This document shows, in pieces, positions 1-7,412 of a DNA stretch of 7,584 nucleotides. Origin of the DNA: CAZFCK01 sp964517355 (lineage in GTDB: Bacteria > Desulfobacterota > Desulfovibrionia > Desulfovibrionales > Desulfovibrionaceae); the NCBI GenBank assembly GCA_964517355.1, contig CAZFCK010000228.1:1-7584 (forward strand), written 5' to 3'. The notes beneath the pieces are model-generated. The model was not told where the DNA came from and did not search any database. It saw only the letters and a list, made by a program, of their open reading frames with translations. The translations under genes were made by a program, and so were the position numbers. How positions within the stretch are numbered: position 1 is the first letter of the stretch; every line of letters begins with the position of its first letter.

Positions 1-3
1 CTA

Positions 4-21
4 CAGAAAGGTTTCCCCCCG
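4..21. repeat. Left arm of an 18-bp inverted repeat shared with the right window end
   Basis: The sequence cagaaaggtttccccccg is the exact reverse complement of positions 7567-7584. The next base pair outward from the match fails, so it is 18 bp long. Only three bases precede it, so what lies to its left cannot be seen. If a complementary copy lies just outside the window, the two would form a strong hairpin. No T-run follows the arm, so it does not look like the 3' half of a standard intrinsic terminator for an upstream gene. Most likely it is a copy of a dispersed intergenic repeat. Confidence 0.7.
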
Positions 22-54
22 AAGGCACTTTCGGAGTAAAGGAAATAACCACAT

Positions 55-83
55 CGGACAAACACTTTGTGTATATTTATAAA
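55..83 (+). promoter_or_regulatory. Candidate sigma70-type promoter for the PilZ gene
   Basis: The hexamer CGGACA (55-60, 4 of 6 matches to TTGACA) is separated by exactly 17 bases from TATAAA (78-83, 5 of 6 matches to TATAAT). Transcription would begin near position 90 and leave a leader of about 50 bases. The location fits a single-gene unit starting at 140. No sigma28 or sigma54 consensus is visible in 1-139, so no flagellar-type control of this gene can be read from the sequence. Confidence 0.45.
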
Positions 84-139
84 GGGATGTTTATGTCCTT
101 CAGCCGTACATTGTTAATCCCTTAAACGAGGCGTGACGC

Positions 140-817
140 ATGCAGGTTGGAACAGCGCAAATCCAGCGGGTTGATGTTGACAATTTCAATATTCCCATCG
201 GATCGCGAGTGATCATCGAGCCCCTTGGCCTGGGCGAGAAGGTGAGAACCCATTTTATCGGCATGGAGCGCAAAAATTATTTCATTGTCTCCCTTGCCCC
301 GTTCATCGGAGAGGAAAAACCCCGCTACGACTTCCTGTACAAGGGAAACAGAACCAAAATCTTCTACACCCAGGATGGAGTGATCAATGGTTTTATCGCC
401 AAGGTCATGCTTTATACCACCTCGCCCTTCCGCCACATCTATTTTTCCTATCCCACGGACGCCGAGATCTGCAACCTGCGCCAGGCGCAACGCACGGATT
501 GCCACTTACCGTGCAGAATTGCCATGGGCGACCTTGAACTTTCCGGCATGATGACCAACATCAGCGTCACGGGGTGCGCCGTGTCCATACGCGATCCGGG
601 AGAAGAGGCGTGCCGTGCCGTGGCCATGCAATCGATGGTCGGGGTGCGCTTTTACCTGCTGCAGAACATGCGTGAATTCGTGGTGCCCTGCGAGGTGAAG
701 AACAGACGCCTGACCGGCAACATGCTCACCTTGGGCATGTGTTTCGAAAATATCGATCCCCTGACCGGCAAGCGCATCGCCGAATTCATCAACTGGGTGC
801 TCAGCTTCAAGGCATAG
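140..817 (+). CDS. YcgR-like c-di-GMP receptor, PilZ domain protein
   Basis: This 225-residue protein is predicted to be a cytoplasmic sensor of cyclic di-GMP. Residues about 15-108 resemble the YcgR-type N-terminal domain (the IPIGSRVIIEP and HFIGMERKNYFIV segments). Residues about 112-222 form the PilZ domain. Both ligand-binding motifs are intact: RxxxR at R114-R118 and NxSxxG at N140-G145 (NISVTG). The length is typical of YcgR-like two-domain proteins, and no membrane segment or signal peptide is seen. The ATG is chosen because a CGAGG ribosome-binding site (127-131) lies 8 bases upstream. In the YcgR family, c-di-GMP binding commonly brakes the flagellar motor or adjusts secretion and biofilm behaviour. 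The target of this protein is not shown by its neighbours, since no flagellar or pilus gene is in view. It carries seven cysteines, which is rather many for its size. The domain call is secure; the motility role is inferred. Confidence 0.93.
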   Translation: MQVGTAQIQRVDVDNFNIPIGSRVIIEPLGLGEKVRTHFIGMERKNYFIVSLAPFIGEEKPRYDFLYKGNRTKIFYTQDGVINGFIAKVMLYTTSPFRHIYFSYPTDAEICNLRQAQRTDCHLPCRIAMGDLELSGMMTNISVTGCAVSIRDPGEEACRAVAMQSMVGVRFYLLQNMREFVVPCEVKNRRLTGNMLTLGMCFENIDPLTGKRIAEFINWVLSFKA

Positions 818-968
818 TGGCGCGCGGCTGGGTGATCGCCCGCCCGCTTCAACGTTAAGCATTTATTGTTACGGTAAGCGTGTTGCTTCCGGGTTCTCCG
901 TCTTTTGAACGTTCCTCCTTCCCCACTGTCCTTACCGGCCGCCATGGCAGGGAGCCGCGCGATTTTTC

Positions 969-996
969 TTGATTTTATACGTGGTTTTGCCACAAT
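969..996 (+). promoter_or_regulatory. Weak sigma70-type promoter candidate for the efflux operon
   Basis: TTGATT (969-974) and CACAAT (991-996) each match 4 of 6 consensus bases and are 16 bases apart. A small dyad, GTGG-TTTTG-CCAC (981-993), lies between and over them and could be a regulator contact or chance. If used, transcription would start near 1003 and give a leader of roughly 190 bases carrying the stem-loop at 1105-1141 and the palindrome at 1161-1178. The assignment is uncertain because neither hexamer is strong. Confidence 0.22.
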
Positions 997-1104
997 GGGT
1001 AAAGTAAAGAAATGGCTTTGCGCCCGTTCACGAGCTTTTTGTTCCGGGCCTGGCGCGGATCGTGCTTTGTGTGCAATGCCGCTTCTGCTCCCGTTGCCAG
1101 GAGC

Positions 1105-1141
1105 CCGAAGGAAAGCCTCCCGGCAGTGTCTTTCCTTTCGG
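1105..1141 (+). promoter_or_regulatory. Bulged stem-loop in the efflux operon leader
   Basis: CCGAA (1105-1109) pairs with TTCGG (1137-1141), and GGAAAG (1110-1115) pairs with CTTTCC (1130-1135). T1136 is a single bulge and the loop has 14 bases. This gives 11 base pairs in all. A run of five T bases (1153-1157) lies 11 bases beyond the stem, too far for a standard intrinsic terminator. It may be a leader structure or attenuator-like element, or a chance fold. Confidence 0.4.
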
Positions 1142-1160
1142 AACCCCGTTAATTTTTCAC

Positions 1161-1178
1161 AACGACAGTACTGTTGTT
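1161..1178. promoter_or_regulatory. Near-perfect 18-bp palindrome upstream of the adaptor start
   Basis: AACGACAGTACTGTTGTT is symmetric in 8 of 9 base pairs, with a perfect 10-bp core ACAGTACTGT (1165-1174). The single mismatch (G1164 against T1175) becomes a G-U pair in RNA. It ends 16 bases before the ATG and 3 bases before the GGAG ribosome-binding site. It could be the operator of a dimeric repressor, as is common ahead of RND pumps, or an RNA hairpin with loop GUAC beside the ribosome-binding site. No regulator gene is in the window to pair with it. Confidence 0.45.
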
Positions 1179-1194
1179 CCCGGAGCAATGGCCT

Positions 1195-2361
1195 ATGCGT
1201 TTCTTTCCCGCACCTTTTTGTGCATTCCGCTTCCCTGTTCTCCTTTTCTCTCTGTGCGCATGGTGCGCGGTGTTCCTTCTTTGCGCCTGCGGCAAGGAAC
1301 AGGAGCGGGAGCGGCCGGCGCCCCCGCCTGTCCCGGTGGTGACGGCCAAGGCGGTCACGGACGACGCGCCGCATATGTTGCACGCCGTTGGGGAGGTCAA
1401 GGCCTCGGAAACCGTCATTGTCCACTCCAGGGTGGACGGCATGATCGTGAAAACCCACTTTCTGGACGGTGCGGCCGTGCAGGCCGGTGATCTGCTCTAC
1501 ACCATCGACCCGGAGATTCTCGAACTCACGCGCGTTGGCGACGAAGCCCGCGTTTCCGAGCTGCGCGTGCAGGCGGAAAACGCGCAAACGGACTACATCC
1601 GCTATAAAAAACTCTTTTCCCAGGGCGTTGTCAGCCGTGAGGAACTCGACGGCAAGGAAACCGCGGCCAAGAGCGCCGTGGAAGCCATGCGCCAGAATTA
1701 CGCGAAGGCGCAGATGGCGCAGCGTCAGGTGGATTACGCCACCATCAGCGCCCCCATTTCCGGGCGCGCCGGCGCCACCGACGTCCGCGAAGGTTCGGTG
1801 ATCAGCGCCTACACGGAAGACCTCGTGACCATCAGGACCATAACGCCCGCGGAAGTGGCCTTTGCCCTGCCGCAGCGGCATTTGTCCACCGTACGCCGCT
1901 ACATGGACAAGGAAGCCCTGCATGTGGAAGCCACGCCCGCGGGGCAGGAAACTCCGGAACAAGGCATCCTCTTTTTCGTGGACAACTGGGTGGACCCGAA
2001 TACGGGCATGATCACGCTCAAGGCCAGATTCCCCAATACCGGGGAAAATCTCTGGCCGGGGCAGTTCACCACGGTCAATCTCATTCTGTATGTACAGCAC
2101 GACGCGGTGATGGTGCCCCTCACGGCCCTCCAGCACGGACCGGACGAGATTTTCGTCTATGTGGTGCGGGAGGGCAAAGCCGTAGTGCGGCCCGTGACCA
2201 TCGGGGTGCCGGTGGAAGGGGATATGATCGTGATTGAGAAAGGCCTGGCCGCCGGTGAAACCGTGGTGGTTGACGGCCAGCTGCGCCTTTCGCCGGGCGC
2301 GGCGGTGCGGGAGGCGGAACCCGGGAAGGACGCCGCCCCGCAGAGCGGGAGCGCTTCATGA
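1195..2361 (+). CDS. RND efflux periplasmic adaptor (membrane fusion) lipoprotein
   Basis: This 388-residue protein is the periplasmic adaptor of a tripartite RND pump (AcrA/MexA/MdtA type). A hydrophobic, Cys- and Phe-rich signal sequence ends in the lipobox-like LCAC, predicting lipidated Cys32; the mature end CGKEQ resembles that of MexA. The domain order is: first lipoyl half about 62-105, alpha-helical hairpin about 107-182, second lipoyl half about 184-202, beta-barrel about 210-295 including the family hallmark VDPNTGMITLKARFPN, then the membrane-proximal domain to about 370. The hairpin tip carries R136, L140 and S147, the RxxxLxxxxxxS spacing known in AcrA for docking to TolC-family channels. 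The ATG at 1195 is preferred because GGAG (1182-1185) lies 9 bases upstream; a TTG seven codons earlier (1174) sits inside the palindrome and has no good ribosome-binding site. The stop overlaps the transporter start by 4 bases (ATGA), indicating coupled translation. Confidence 0.93.
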   Translation: MRFFPAPFCAFRFPVLLFSLCAWCAVFLLCACGKEQERERPAPPPVPVVTAKAVTDDAPHMLHAVGEVKASETVIVHSRVDGMIVKTHFLDGAAVQAGDLLYTIDPEILELTRVGDEARVSELRVQAENAQTDYIRYKKLFSQGVVSREELDGKETAAKSAVEAMRQNYAKAQMAQRQVDYATISAPISGRAGATDVREGSVISAYTEDLVTIRTITPAEVAFALPQRHLSTVRRYMDKEALHVEATPAGQETPEQGILFFVDNWVDPNTGMITLKARFPNTGENLWPGQFTTVNLILYVQHDAVMVPLTALQHGPDEIFVYVVREGKAVVRPVTIGVPVEGDMIVIEKGLAAGETVVVDGQLRLSPGAAVREAEPGKDAAPQSGSAS

Positions 2362-5300
2362 ACATTCCGGCCGCGAGCATCGCCAGGCCCGTCGCCACCA
2401 CCCTGCTGATGCTGGGGCTGCTCTTTTTCGGGCTGGTGGCCTATTTCTCCCTGCCGGTCAGTTACCTGCCCGAGGTGGAATTTCCCACCATAGAGGTCTC
2501 GGCGTCCTTGCCCGGCGCCAGCGCGCAGACCATGGCCTCCAGCGTGGCCTCGCCCTTGGAGCGGGAATTCGCGGGCATCAACGGCATCGTGGCCATGAAC
2601 TCCAGCAACAGCAAGGGCAGCACGTCCATCACCCTGCAATTCGAACTCAACCGCGACATCGACGGCGCGGCCATGGACGTGCAGGCTGCCATATCCGCGG
2701 CCGGGGACTCCCTGCCCGACACCATGACCAGTCCGCCCACCTTCGCCAAGGTCAATCCCGCGGACAGTCCCGTGCTGTATTTCGCGGTCACGTCCCCCGC
2801 CATGGAGCTTTCCACGGTCAACGATTACGTGAAAACCATGGTCGTGCAGAACCTGTCCATGGTTTCGGGCGTCTCCCAGGTGGTTATTTACGGCGAAAAG
2901 AAATACGCCGTGCGCATCCGGCTCGACCCCCGGCAACTGGCGAGCCGCAGTTTGGGCATCAACGAAGTGGCCGAGGCGGTGCGCACCGCCAACGTGAACC
3001 TGCCCCTGGGCGACCTGGAAGGCCGCGCCATGGACCTGACCATAGAGGCCAACGGGCAGCTGTTCCGCGCCCCTGAATACCGCAACGTCATCGTGGCCGT
3101 GCGCGACGGCCGCCCCGTGTATCTTGAGGATTTGGGCAGCGTGGAAAACGGGGTGCAAAACGATCGGTTCAGCAGTTGGTATCAGGGGCGCAACACCCTG
3201 ATTCTGGCCGTGAAACGCCAGCCGGGCTCCAACACCCTGGAGGTGGTGGAGCGCGTGAAGGAAAAGCTGCCCTGGATACGTTCGCAACTGCCGGCGTCCA
3301 TCCAGATGGACATTGTCTACGACATGAGCGTGTTCATTGAAGAATCCGTGGAGGACGTCAAGCTGACCCTGCTCATCGCCGTGGTGCTCGTGGTGCTGGT
3401 CGTGTTCGTGTTTCTGCGCAATCTGGCGGGCACTTTTGTGGCGTCCGTGGCCATTCCCTTTTCCCTGGTGGCCACCTTTGGACTGATGTATTTCTATGGA
3501 TTCAGCCTGGACACGCTCTCGCTCATGGCCTTGACCCTGGCCATCGGCTTTGTGGTGGACGACGCCATCGTGATGCTCGAAAACGTGGTGCGCCACCTGG
3601 AGATGGGCAAGCCGCCGCTCAAGGCCGCCCTTGACGGGTCGCGGGAAATCACCTTCACCATCATTTCCATGACCCTCTCCCTGGCCGTGGTTTTCATCCC
3701 CATGCTGTTCATGAGCGGGGTCATCGGCCGGGTCATGCACGAATTCGCCATGACCATCATGCTGGCCATCCTCATCTCCGGCGTGGTGTCCCTAAGCCTC
3801 ACGCCCATGCTGTGCAGCCGCGCGCTCAAGGCGCAGAGCAGACTGGCGGGATCGGGGCGCGTCTTCAACCTGCTGACCCGCGGTTATGAAATCACTTTGG
3901 GCTGGGCCCTGAAACTGCACTGGCTCACCATGTGCGCCGCCGTGGCGCTCCTGGGGCTCACCATCTATCTCTTTGCGGCGGTACCCAAGGATTTTCTGCC
4001 CCCCAACGACATGAACTACTTCATGGGCTTCGCCCAAGCGCGCCAGGGCATTCCCTACGAGTCCATGCTCGACCACCAGCAAAAGCTCGACGCCATCATC
4101 AGCGGGCACCCGGACGTGCGCGGCGTCATCAGCATAGTGGGCGTGCCCATGCAGAACCAGGGCATGCTCGTCGTCATGCTCACCCCGCAGCAGCAGCGCA
4201 AGGCCGACATCGAAGAGATCATCGGCGAACTGTGGCCCCAGAGCAACAGCGTTCCCGGCGTGGAATGCTTTCTCATGAATCCGCCCATGATCGAGCTGGG
4301 CAGCCGGAGCAGCAAGGGCGCCTACATCTATACTCTGACCTCCGCCAATACCGAGCTGCTCTATGAAAAGGCCGAAGAGCTCGAAGCCGCGTTGCGCGCC
4401 TTGCCCCAACTCAATGGCGTGAACAGCGACCTGCAGATCGACAACCCCGAAGTTTTCTTGAAAATCAACCGCGAACTGGCTTCCTATTACGGCGTCACGG
4501 CCATGGACCTGGAAGAATCCCTGTATACGGCCTATGCCTCGCGGGAAGTCTCCACCATTTATGCGGAAAACGACGAATACAAAGTCATTATGGAGCTCCT
4601 GCCGGAATTCCAGCGCGATTCCAGCGCGCTGTCCATGGTCTACGTGCGCGCGTCCAACGGCAACCTGGTGCGCCTGGACGGCCTGGCCGAGGTCTCGCCC
4701 CGCTTCGGCCCGTCAACGGTCAACCACACCGGCCAGCTGCCTTCGGTGACGTTTTCCTTCAACACGCAGCCCGGCGTATCCCTGGAGCAGGCCACGCGGC
4801 TGGTGAGCGCGACGGCGTCCAACATTCTGCCCGACGATATCAGTACGGATTTCGAAGGCACTGCCGGCGAATTCGCCAGCTCCATCCACAGCCTGCTTTT
4901 TCTGCTGCTGCTGGCCATTGCCGTGATCTACATCATTCTAGGCTGTTTGTATGAGAGCTTTCTGCATCCTTTGACCATTCTTTCGGGTTTGCCTTCCGCC
5001 GCCCTCGGCGGCCTGCTCACCCTGCGTCTGTTCGATATGACCCTTGACCTGTACGGCTTTGTGGGCATCATCATGCTCATCGGCATTGTCAAAAAGAACG
5101 CCATCATGGTGGTGGACTTCGCCCAGCAGGCCGAAAAACAGGGACTTTCCCCCGAAAAGGCCGCGTTCCAGGGCTCGTTGGTCCGCTTCCGCCCCATCAT
5201 GATGACCACCCTGGCCGCGATCATGGGCGCCGTGCCCATCGCTTTGGGGCTCGGAGCGGGGGGCGAGGCGCGTCAGCCCCTGGGCCTGGTGGTGGTGGGC

Positions 5301-5429
5301 GGCCTCGTGCTTTCGCAGGTGGTCACGCTCTTCATCACCCCGGTTTTCTACGTGTATATGGACAAACTGCGCCTCCGGCGCAACCGCGGCGTAGCCGGTG
5401 AACCTGTAGGCACGGCCTCCGCGGAATGA
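2358..5429 (+). CDS. RND (HAE1-type) multidrug efflux transporter, inner membrane
   Basis: This 1023-residue protein is the proton-driven pump subunit of an AcrB-fold exporter. It has the expected repeated layout: TM1 about 12-34, a large periplasmic loop, TM2-TM6 about 335-485, TM7 about 520-541, a second large loop, and TM8-TM12 about 843-1000. The proton-relay residues are all present: D401 and D402 in TM4 (GFVVDDAIVMLEN), K913 in TM10 (KKNAI), and R943 and T950 near and in TM11 (RFRPIMMT), corresponding to AcrB D407, D408, K940, R971 and T978. The N-terminal segment RPVATTLLMLG and the run LPGASAQTMASSVASPLERE are most like the MdtB/MdtC/Mux branch. It is intact and slightly shorter than AcrB (1049). 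A GGGAG ribosome-binding site (2347-2351) precedes the ATG, which overlaps the adaptor stop. Those MdtBC systems often have two different RND subunits; here there is one, so a homotrimer is inferred. Substrates cannot be deduced. Confidence 0.95.
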   Translation: MNIPAASIARPVATTLLMLGLLFFGLVAYFSLPVSYLPEVEFPTIEVSASLPGASAQTMASSVASPLEREFAGINGIVAMNSSNSKGSTSITLQFELNRDIDGAAMDVQAAISAAGDSLPDTMTSPPTFAKVNPADSPVLYFAVTSPAMELSTVNDYVKTMVVQNLSMVSGVSQVVIYGEKKYAVRIRLDPRQLASRSLGINEVAEAVRTANVNLPLGDLEGRAMDLTIEANGQLFRAPEYRNVIVAVRDGRPVYLEDLGSVENGVQNDRFSSWYQGRNTLILAVKRQPGSNTLEVVERVKEKLPWIRSQLPASIQMDIVYDMSVFIEESVEDVKLTLLIAVVLVVLVVFVFLRNLAGTFVASVAIPFSLVATFGLMYFYGFSLDTLSLMALTLAIGFVVDDAIVMLENVVRHLEMGKPPLKAALDGSREITFTIISMTLSLAVVFIPMLFMSGVIGRVMHEFAMTIMLAILISGVVSLSLTPMLCSRALKAQSRLAGSGRVFNLLTRGYEITLGWALKLHWLTMCAAVALLGLTIYLFAAVPKDFLPPNDMNYFMGFAQARQGIPYESMLDHQQKLDAIISGHPDVRGVISIVGVPMQNQGMLVVMLTPQQQRKADIEEIIGELWPQSNSVPGVECFLMNPPMIELGSRSSKGAYIYTLTSANTELLYEKAEELEAALRALPQLNGVNSDLQIDNPEVFLKINRELASYYGVTAMDLEESLYTAYASREVSTIYAENDEYKVIMELLPEFQRDSSALSMVYVRASNGNLVRLDGLAEVSPRFGPSTVNHTGQLPSVTFSFNTQPGVSLEQATRLVSATASNILPDDISTDFEGTAGEFASSIHSLLFLLLLAIAVIYIILGCLYESFLHPLTILSGLPSAALGGLLTLRLFDMTLDLYGFVGIIMLIGIVKKNAIMVVDFAQQAEKQGLSPEKAAFQGSLVRFRPIMMTTLAAIMGAVPIALGLGAGGEARQPLGLVVVGGLVLSQVVTLFITPVFYVYMDKLRLRRNRGVAGEPVGTASAE

Positions 5430-5453
5430 CCGGGGCCGTTAAGCGAGGCTGGT

Positions 5454-7331
5454 ATGTCAAAAAGGTCGCGCCAACGCCCCCGGAGGGGAACCAAGTCGCA
5501 CTGCCCGGCAGTGGAGCGGTTCATGGATGAGGCCCTGGATCTGCACCGCCGGGGACTGTACGAGCAGGCTTGCGAGCGCTACGCCGCCGTGCTCCGGGAA
5601 CAACCGGAACACGCCCAGGCACTGCATCTGCTCGGTTTGATTCATTTCCAGAACGACGACCCGGAGACGGCGCATACGTATCTGGCGCGCTCTCTTGAAT
5701 TGTGTCCTGACAATGTGGCCGCCTTGACCAACCAGGCATCGGTGTGCATGGCCCTGCAGCGTAACGAAAGCGCAATATCGCTTTTGCGCAAGGCCCTTGA
5801 ACTCGCGCCCGGCCACGCTCCGGCCTGGCGCAATCTGGGCGACGCCCTGGCCGGAGTGGCGCAATTGCAGGAAGCCGCCCAGGCCTACGCCCAGGCCGTG
5901 GACTGCTGGCCGGAAGACCTGGACAAAGGCAGCCTGCCCCTCAACCTGGCGGTAACCCTCAGCGGGTTGGGACGTTACGAGGAAGCGGCCGGCGCTTTTC
6001 GCGACATCATCCGCACGCAGCCGCACAATGCGGTGGCGCATTGCAATCTGGGGCTCGCGTTACGCAAACTCGACGCCTATGACGACGGCTGCCGCGCTTT
6101 TGAAGAGGCGCTGGCCCTTGAGCCGGACATGTACCAGGCGCATCTCGGCCTGGCCCATTGCCTCGAGAAAATCGGCGAGCTGGATAAGGCCGAAGTGCAC
6201 GCCCGTCGGGCGCGTGATCTCTCCCCGTGCGAAGAGACATGGTTCAGGCTGGGGCACGTGCTTCAGGAACAAGGCGAACTCGAACGGGCCCGCCATTGCT
6301 ACGTTAAAACCCTGGCCTGCAATCCGCGCTGCGTGGTGGCTCTGAACAACATGGGCGTGTTGTACATGAACGAGGGGCAGTTGGACGACGCCGCGGAATG
6401 GTTCGACAATGCCCGCGATTGCGACCCGACCTATGCCGAAGCCTGGACGAACTGGGCGAACATCCTTGAAAAACGCGGTGAACTGGAGAAGGCGGAAAAC
6501 GCAGCGCGCATGGCCCTGCGCCTGCAGGAAAGCTCCAACGCCCTGGTGCGCCTGGGCTACATATTACAACGCATGGGGCGTCTTGAAGAGGCCTTGGAGG
6601 TCTATCGCCGCTACCATGAACGCGATCCCAACGACACAAAAGGCGTGATGCTTTATTTGGCGGGCATCGGCCTTCAGGAAATGCCCGATCGCGCTCCGGA
6701 CGCCCATATCCGCGATCTGTTCGATTATTACGCCGGTTTTTTCGAGAAGCACCTGCGGGAGAAGCTCGAATACCGCGGACCCGAAGTGTTGTTGTCCGTC
6801 CTCGGGCCGTGGCTGCAGGAGCGCTTGGGCGAAGGGCCCCCGGCTCCGGAACTCGATATCATGGACCTCGGCTGCGGCACGGGGTTGTGCGGCGCCGTGT
6901 TCAGCCCTTTCGCCCGCCGCCTGGACGGCGTGGACCTCTCTCCGCGCATGCTGGCCAAAGCTCGAGCCCGCGCCATTTATCATGAGCTTATCGAAGCCGA
7001 TCTTGACACGGCCCTCGCAAATGTTCATCGTAGCTATGATGTGATGGTTGCCGGCGACGTGTTTGTCTACCTTGGCAAGCTGCACCCGGTCTTTAAAGGG
7101 GTGCAACGGCTTCTCCGCCCCAACGGGGTATTCGCCTTCACCCTTGAAACCCATGACGGCCCGGGCGTGATCGTGGGCGAGGCCAGCCGGTACCGGCACG
7201 GCAAGGACCATCTCTACGAGCTGGCCAGGCAGTATGATTTTGAAACAATGCATATGGAAGAAGTGACCCTGCGCTACGAAGCGGACAAGCCGGTGCAAAG
7301 CCTGGTCGTGGCGCTGCGCAAGCCTGTTTGA
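5454..7331 (+). CDS. TPR-repeat protein fused to a class I SAM-dependent methyltransferase
   Basis: This 625-residue predicted cytoplasmic protein joins about eleven 34-residue TPR units (residues 20-394; most end in a Pro-containing turn such as ELCPDN or ALEPDM) to a methyltransferase domain (about 440-625). The linker YLAGIGLQEMP...LFDYYAGFFEKHL is typical of the 'predicted TPR-repeat methyltransferase' family (COG4976 type). SAM-binding features are intact: motif I DLGCGTG (471-477), the acidic residue D494 in GVDLS, D516 in EADL, and motif IV YDVMVAGDVFVYLG (528-541). The first 17 residues are strongly basic. The ATG at 5454 has GAGG (5445-5448) 5 bases upstream; a second ATG at 5523 with GGAG nearby is a weaker alternative. 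It begins 24 bases after the transporter stop with no terminator between them, so co-transcription is likely. The TPR array should bind a partner protein or peptide. The methyl acceptor is unknown, and no residue here distinguishes protein from small-molecule substrates. Confidence 0.92.
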   Translation: MSKRSRQRPRRGTKSHCPAVERFMDEALDLHRRGLYEQACERYAAVLREQPEHAQALHLLGLIHFQNDDPETAHTYLARSLELCPDNVAALTNQASVCMALQRNESAISLLRKALELAPGHAPAWRNLGDALAGVAQLQEAAQAYAQAVDCWPEDLDKGSLPLNLAVTLSGLGRYEEAAGAFRDIIRTQPHNAVAHCNLGLALRKLDAYDDGCRAFEEALALEPDMYQAHLGLAHCLEKIGELDKAEVHARRARDLSPCEETWFRLGHVLQEQGELERARHCYVKTLACNPRCVVALNNMGVLYMNEGQLDDAAEWFDNARDCDPTYAEAWTNWANILEKRGELEKAENAARMALRLQESSNALVRLGYILQRMGRLEEALEVYRRYHERDPNDTKGVMLYLAGIGLQEMPDRAPDAHIRDLFDYYAGFFEKHLREKLEYRGPEVLLSVLGPWLQERLGEGPPAPELDIMDLGCGTGLCGAVFSPFARRLDGVDLSPRMLAKARARAIYHELIEADLDTALANVHRSYDVMVAGDVFVYLGKLHPVFKGVQRLLRPNGVFAFTLETHDGPGVIVGEASRYRHGKDHLYELARQYDFETMHMEEVTLRYEADKPVQSLVVALRKPV

Positions 7332-7412
7332 AATCCACTCTGCCGCATGTTTTTCGCAGCACTACCGCCGAGGGAAAAACCTGAGAGCATTTTAACGCTA
7401 AGCTGTGTTGTT

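Larger units (their letters stand above)
818..1194. other. Intergenic control region between the PilZ gene and the efflux operon
   Basis: These 377 bases contain no coding region I can support. The frames open here have no good ribosome-binding site and run out of frame into the adaptor gene. Just after the PilZ stop there is a short G+C stem with one bulge (826-832 pairing with 839-844, loop TGATCG). It lacks a T-run, so it is at best a poor terminator. An 8-bp palindrome GAACGTTC lies at 907-914. A weak promoter candidate, a bulged stem-loop and an 18-bp palindrome follow and are listed separately. Together they suggest that the efflux operon is transcribed independently from a promoter in this region. 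Confidence 0.6.

Noticed and set aside
84..139. A c-di-GMP riboswitch ahead of the PilZ gene
   Set aside because: The leader after the likely transcription start is only about 50 bases and lacks the conserved core of such riboswitches.
826..844. Intrinsic terminator for the PilZ gene
   Set aside because: The short bulged stem is not followed by a T-run, so termination there cannot be supported.
905..1342. A + strand open frame beginning at TTG in the region ahead of the adaptor
   Set aside because: It has no ribosome-binding site, overlaps the adaptor out of frame for about 150 bases and shows no domain.
652..2136. A 494-codon open frame on the minus strand
   Set aside because: It lies antisense to the PilZ gene and the adaptor, both with strong family motifs. 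Its product is Arg/His/Gly-rich with no recognisable domain, as expected from the reverse frame of G+C-rich genes.
2157..3740. A 527-codon open frame on the minus strand
   Set aside because: It is antisense to the transporter and very His/Gly-rich with no family signature. It is a by-product of codon bias.
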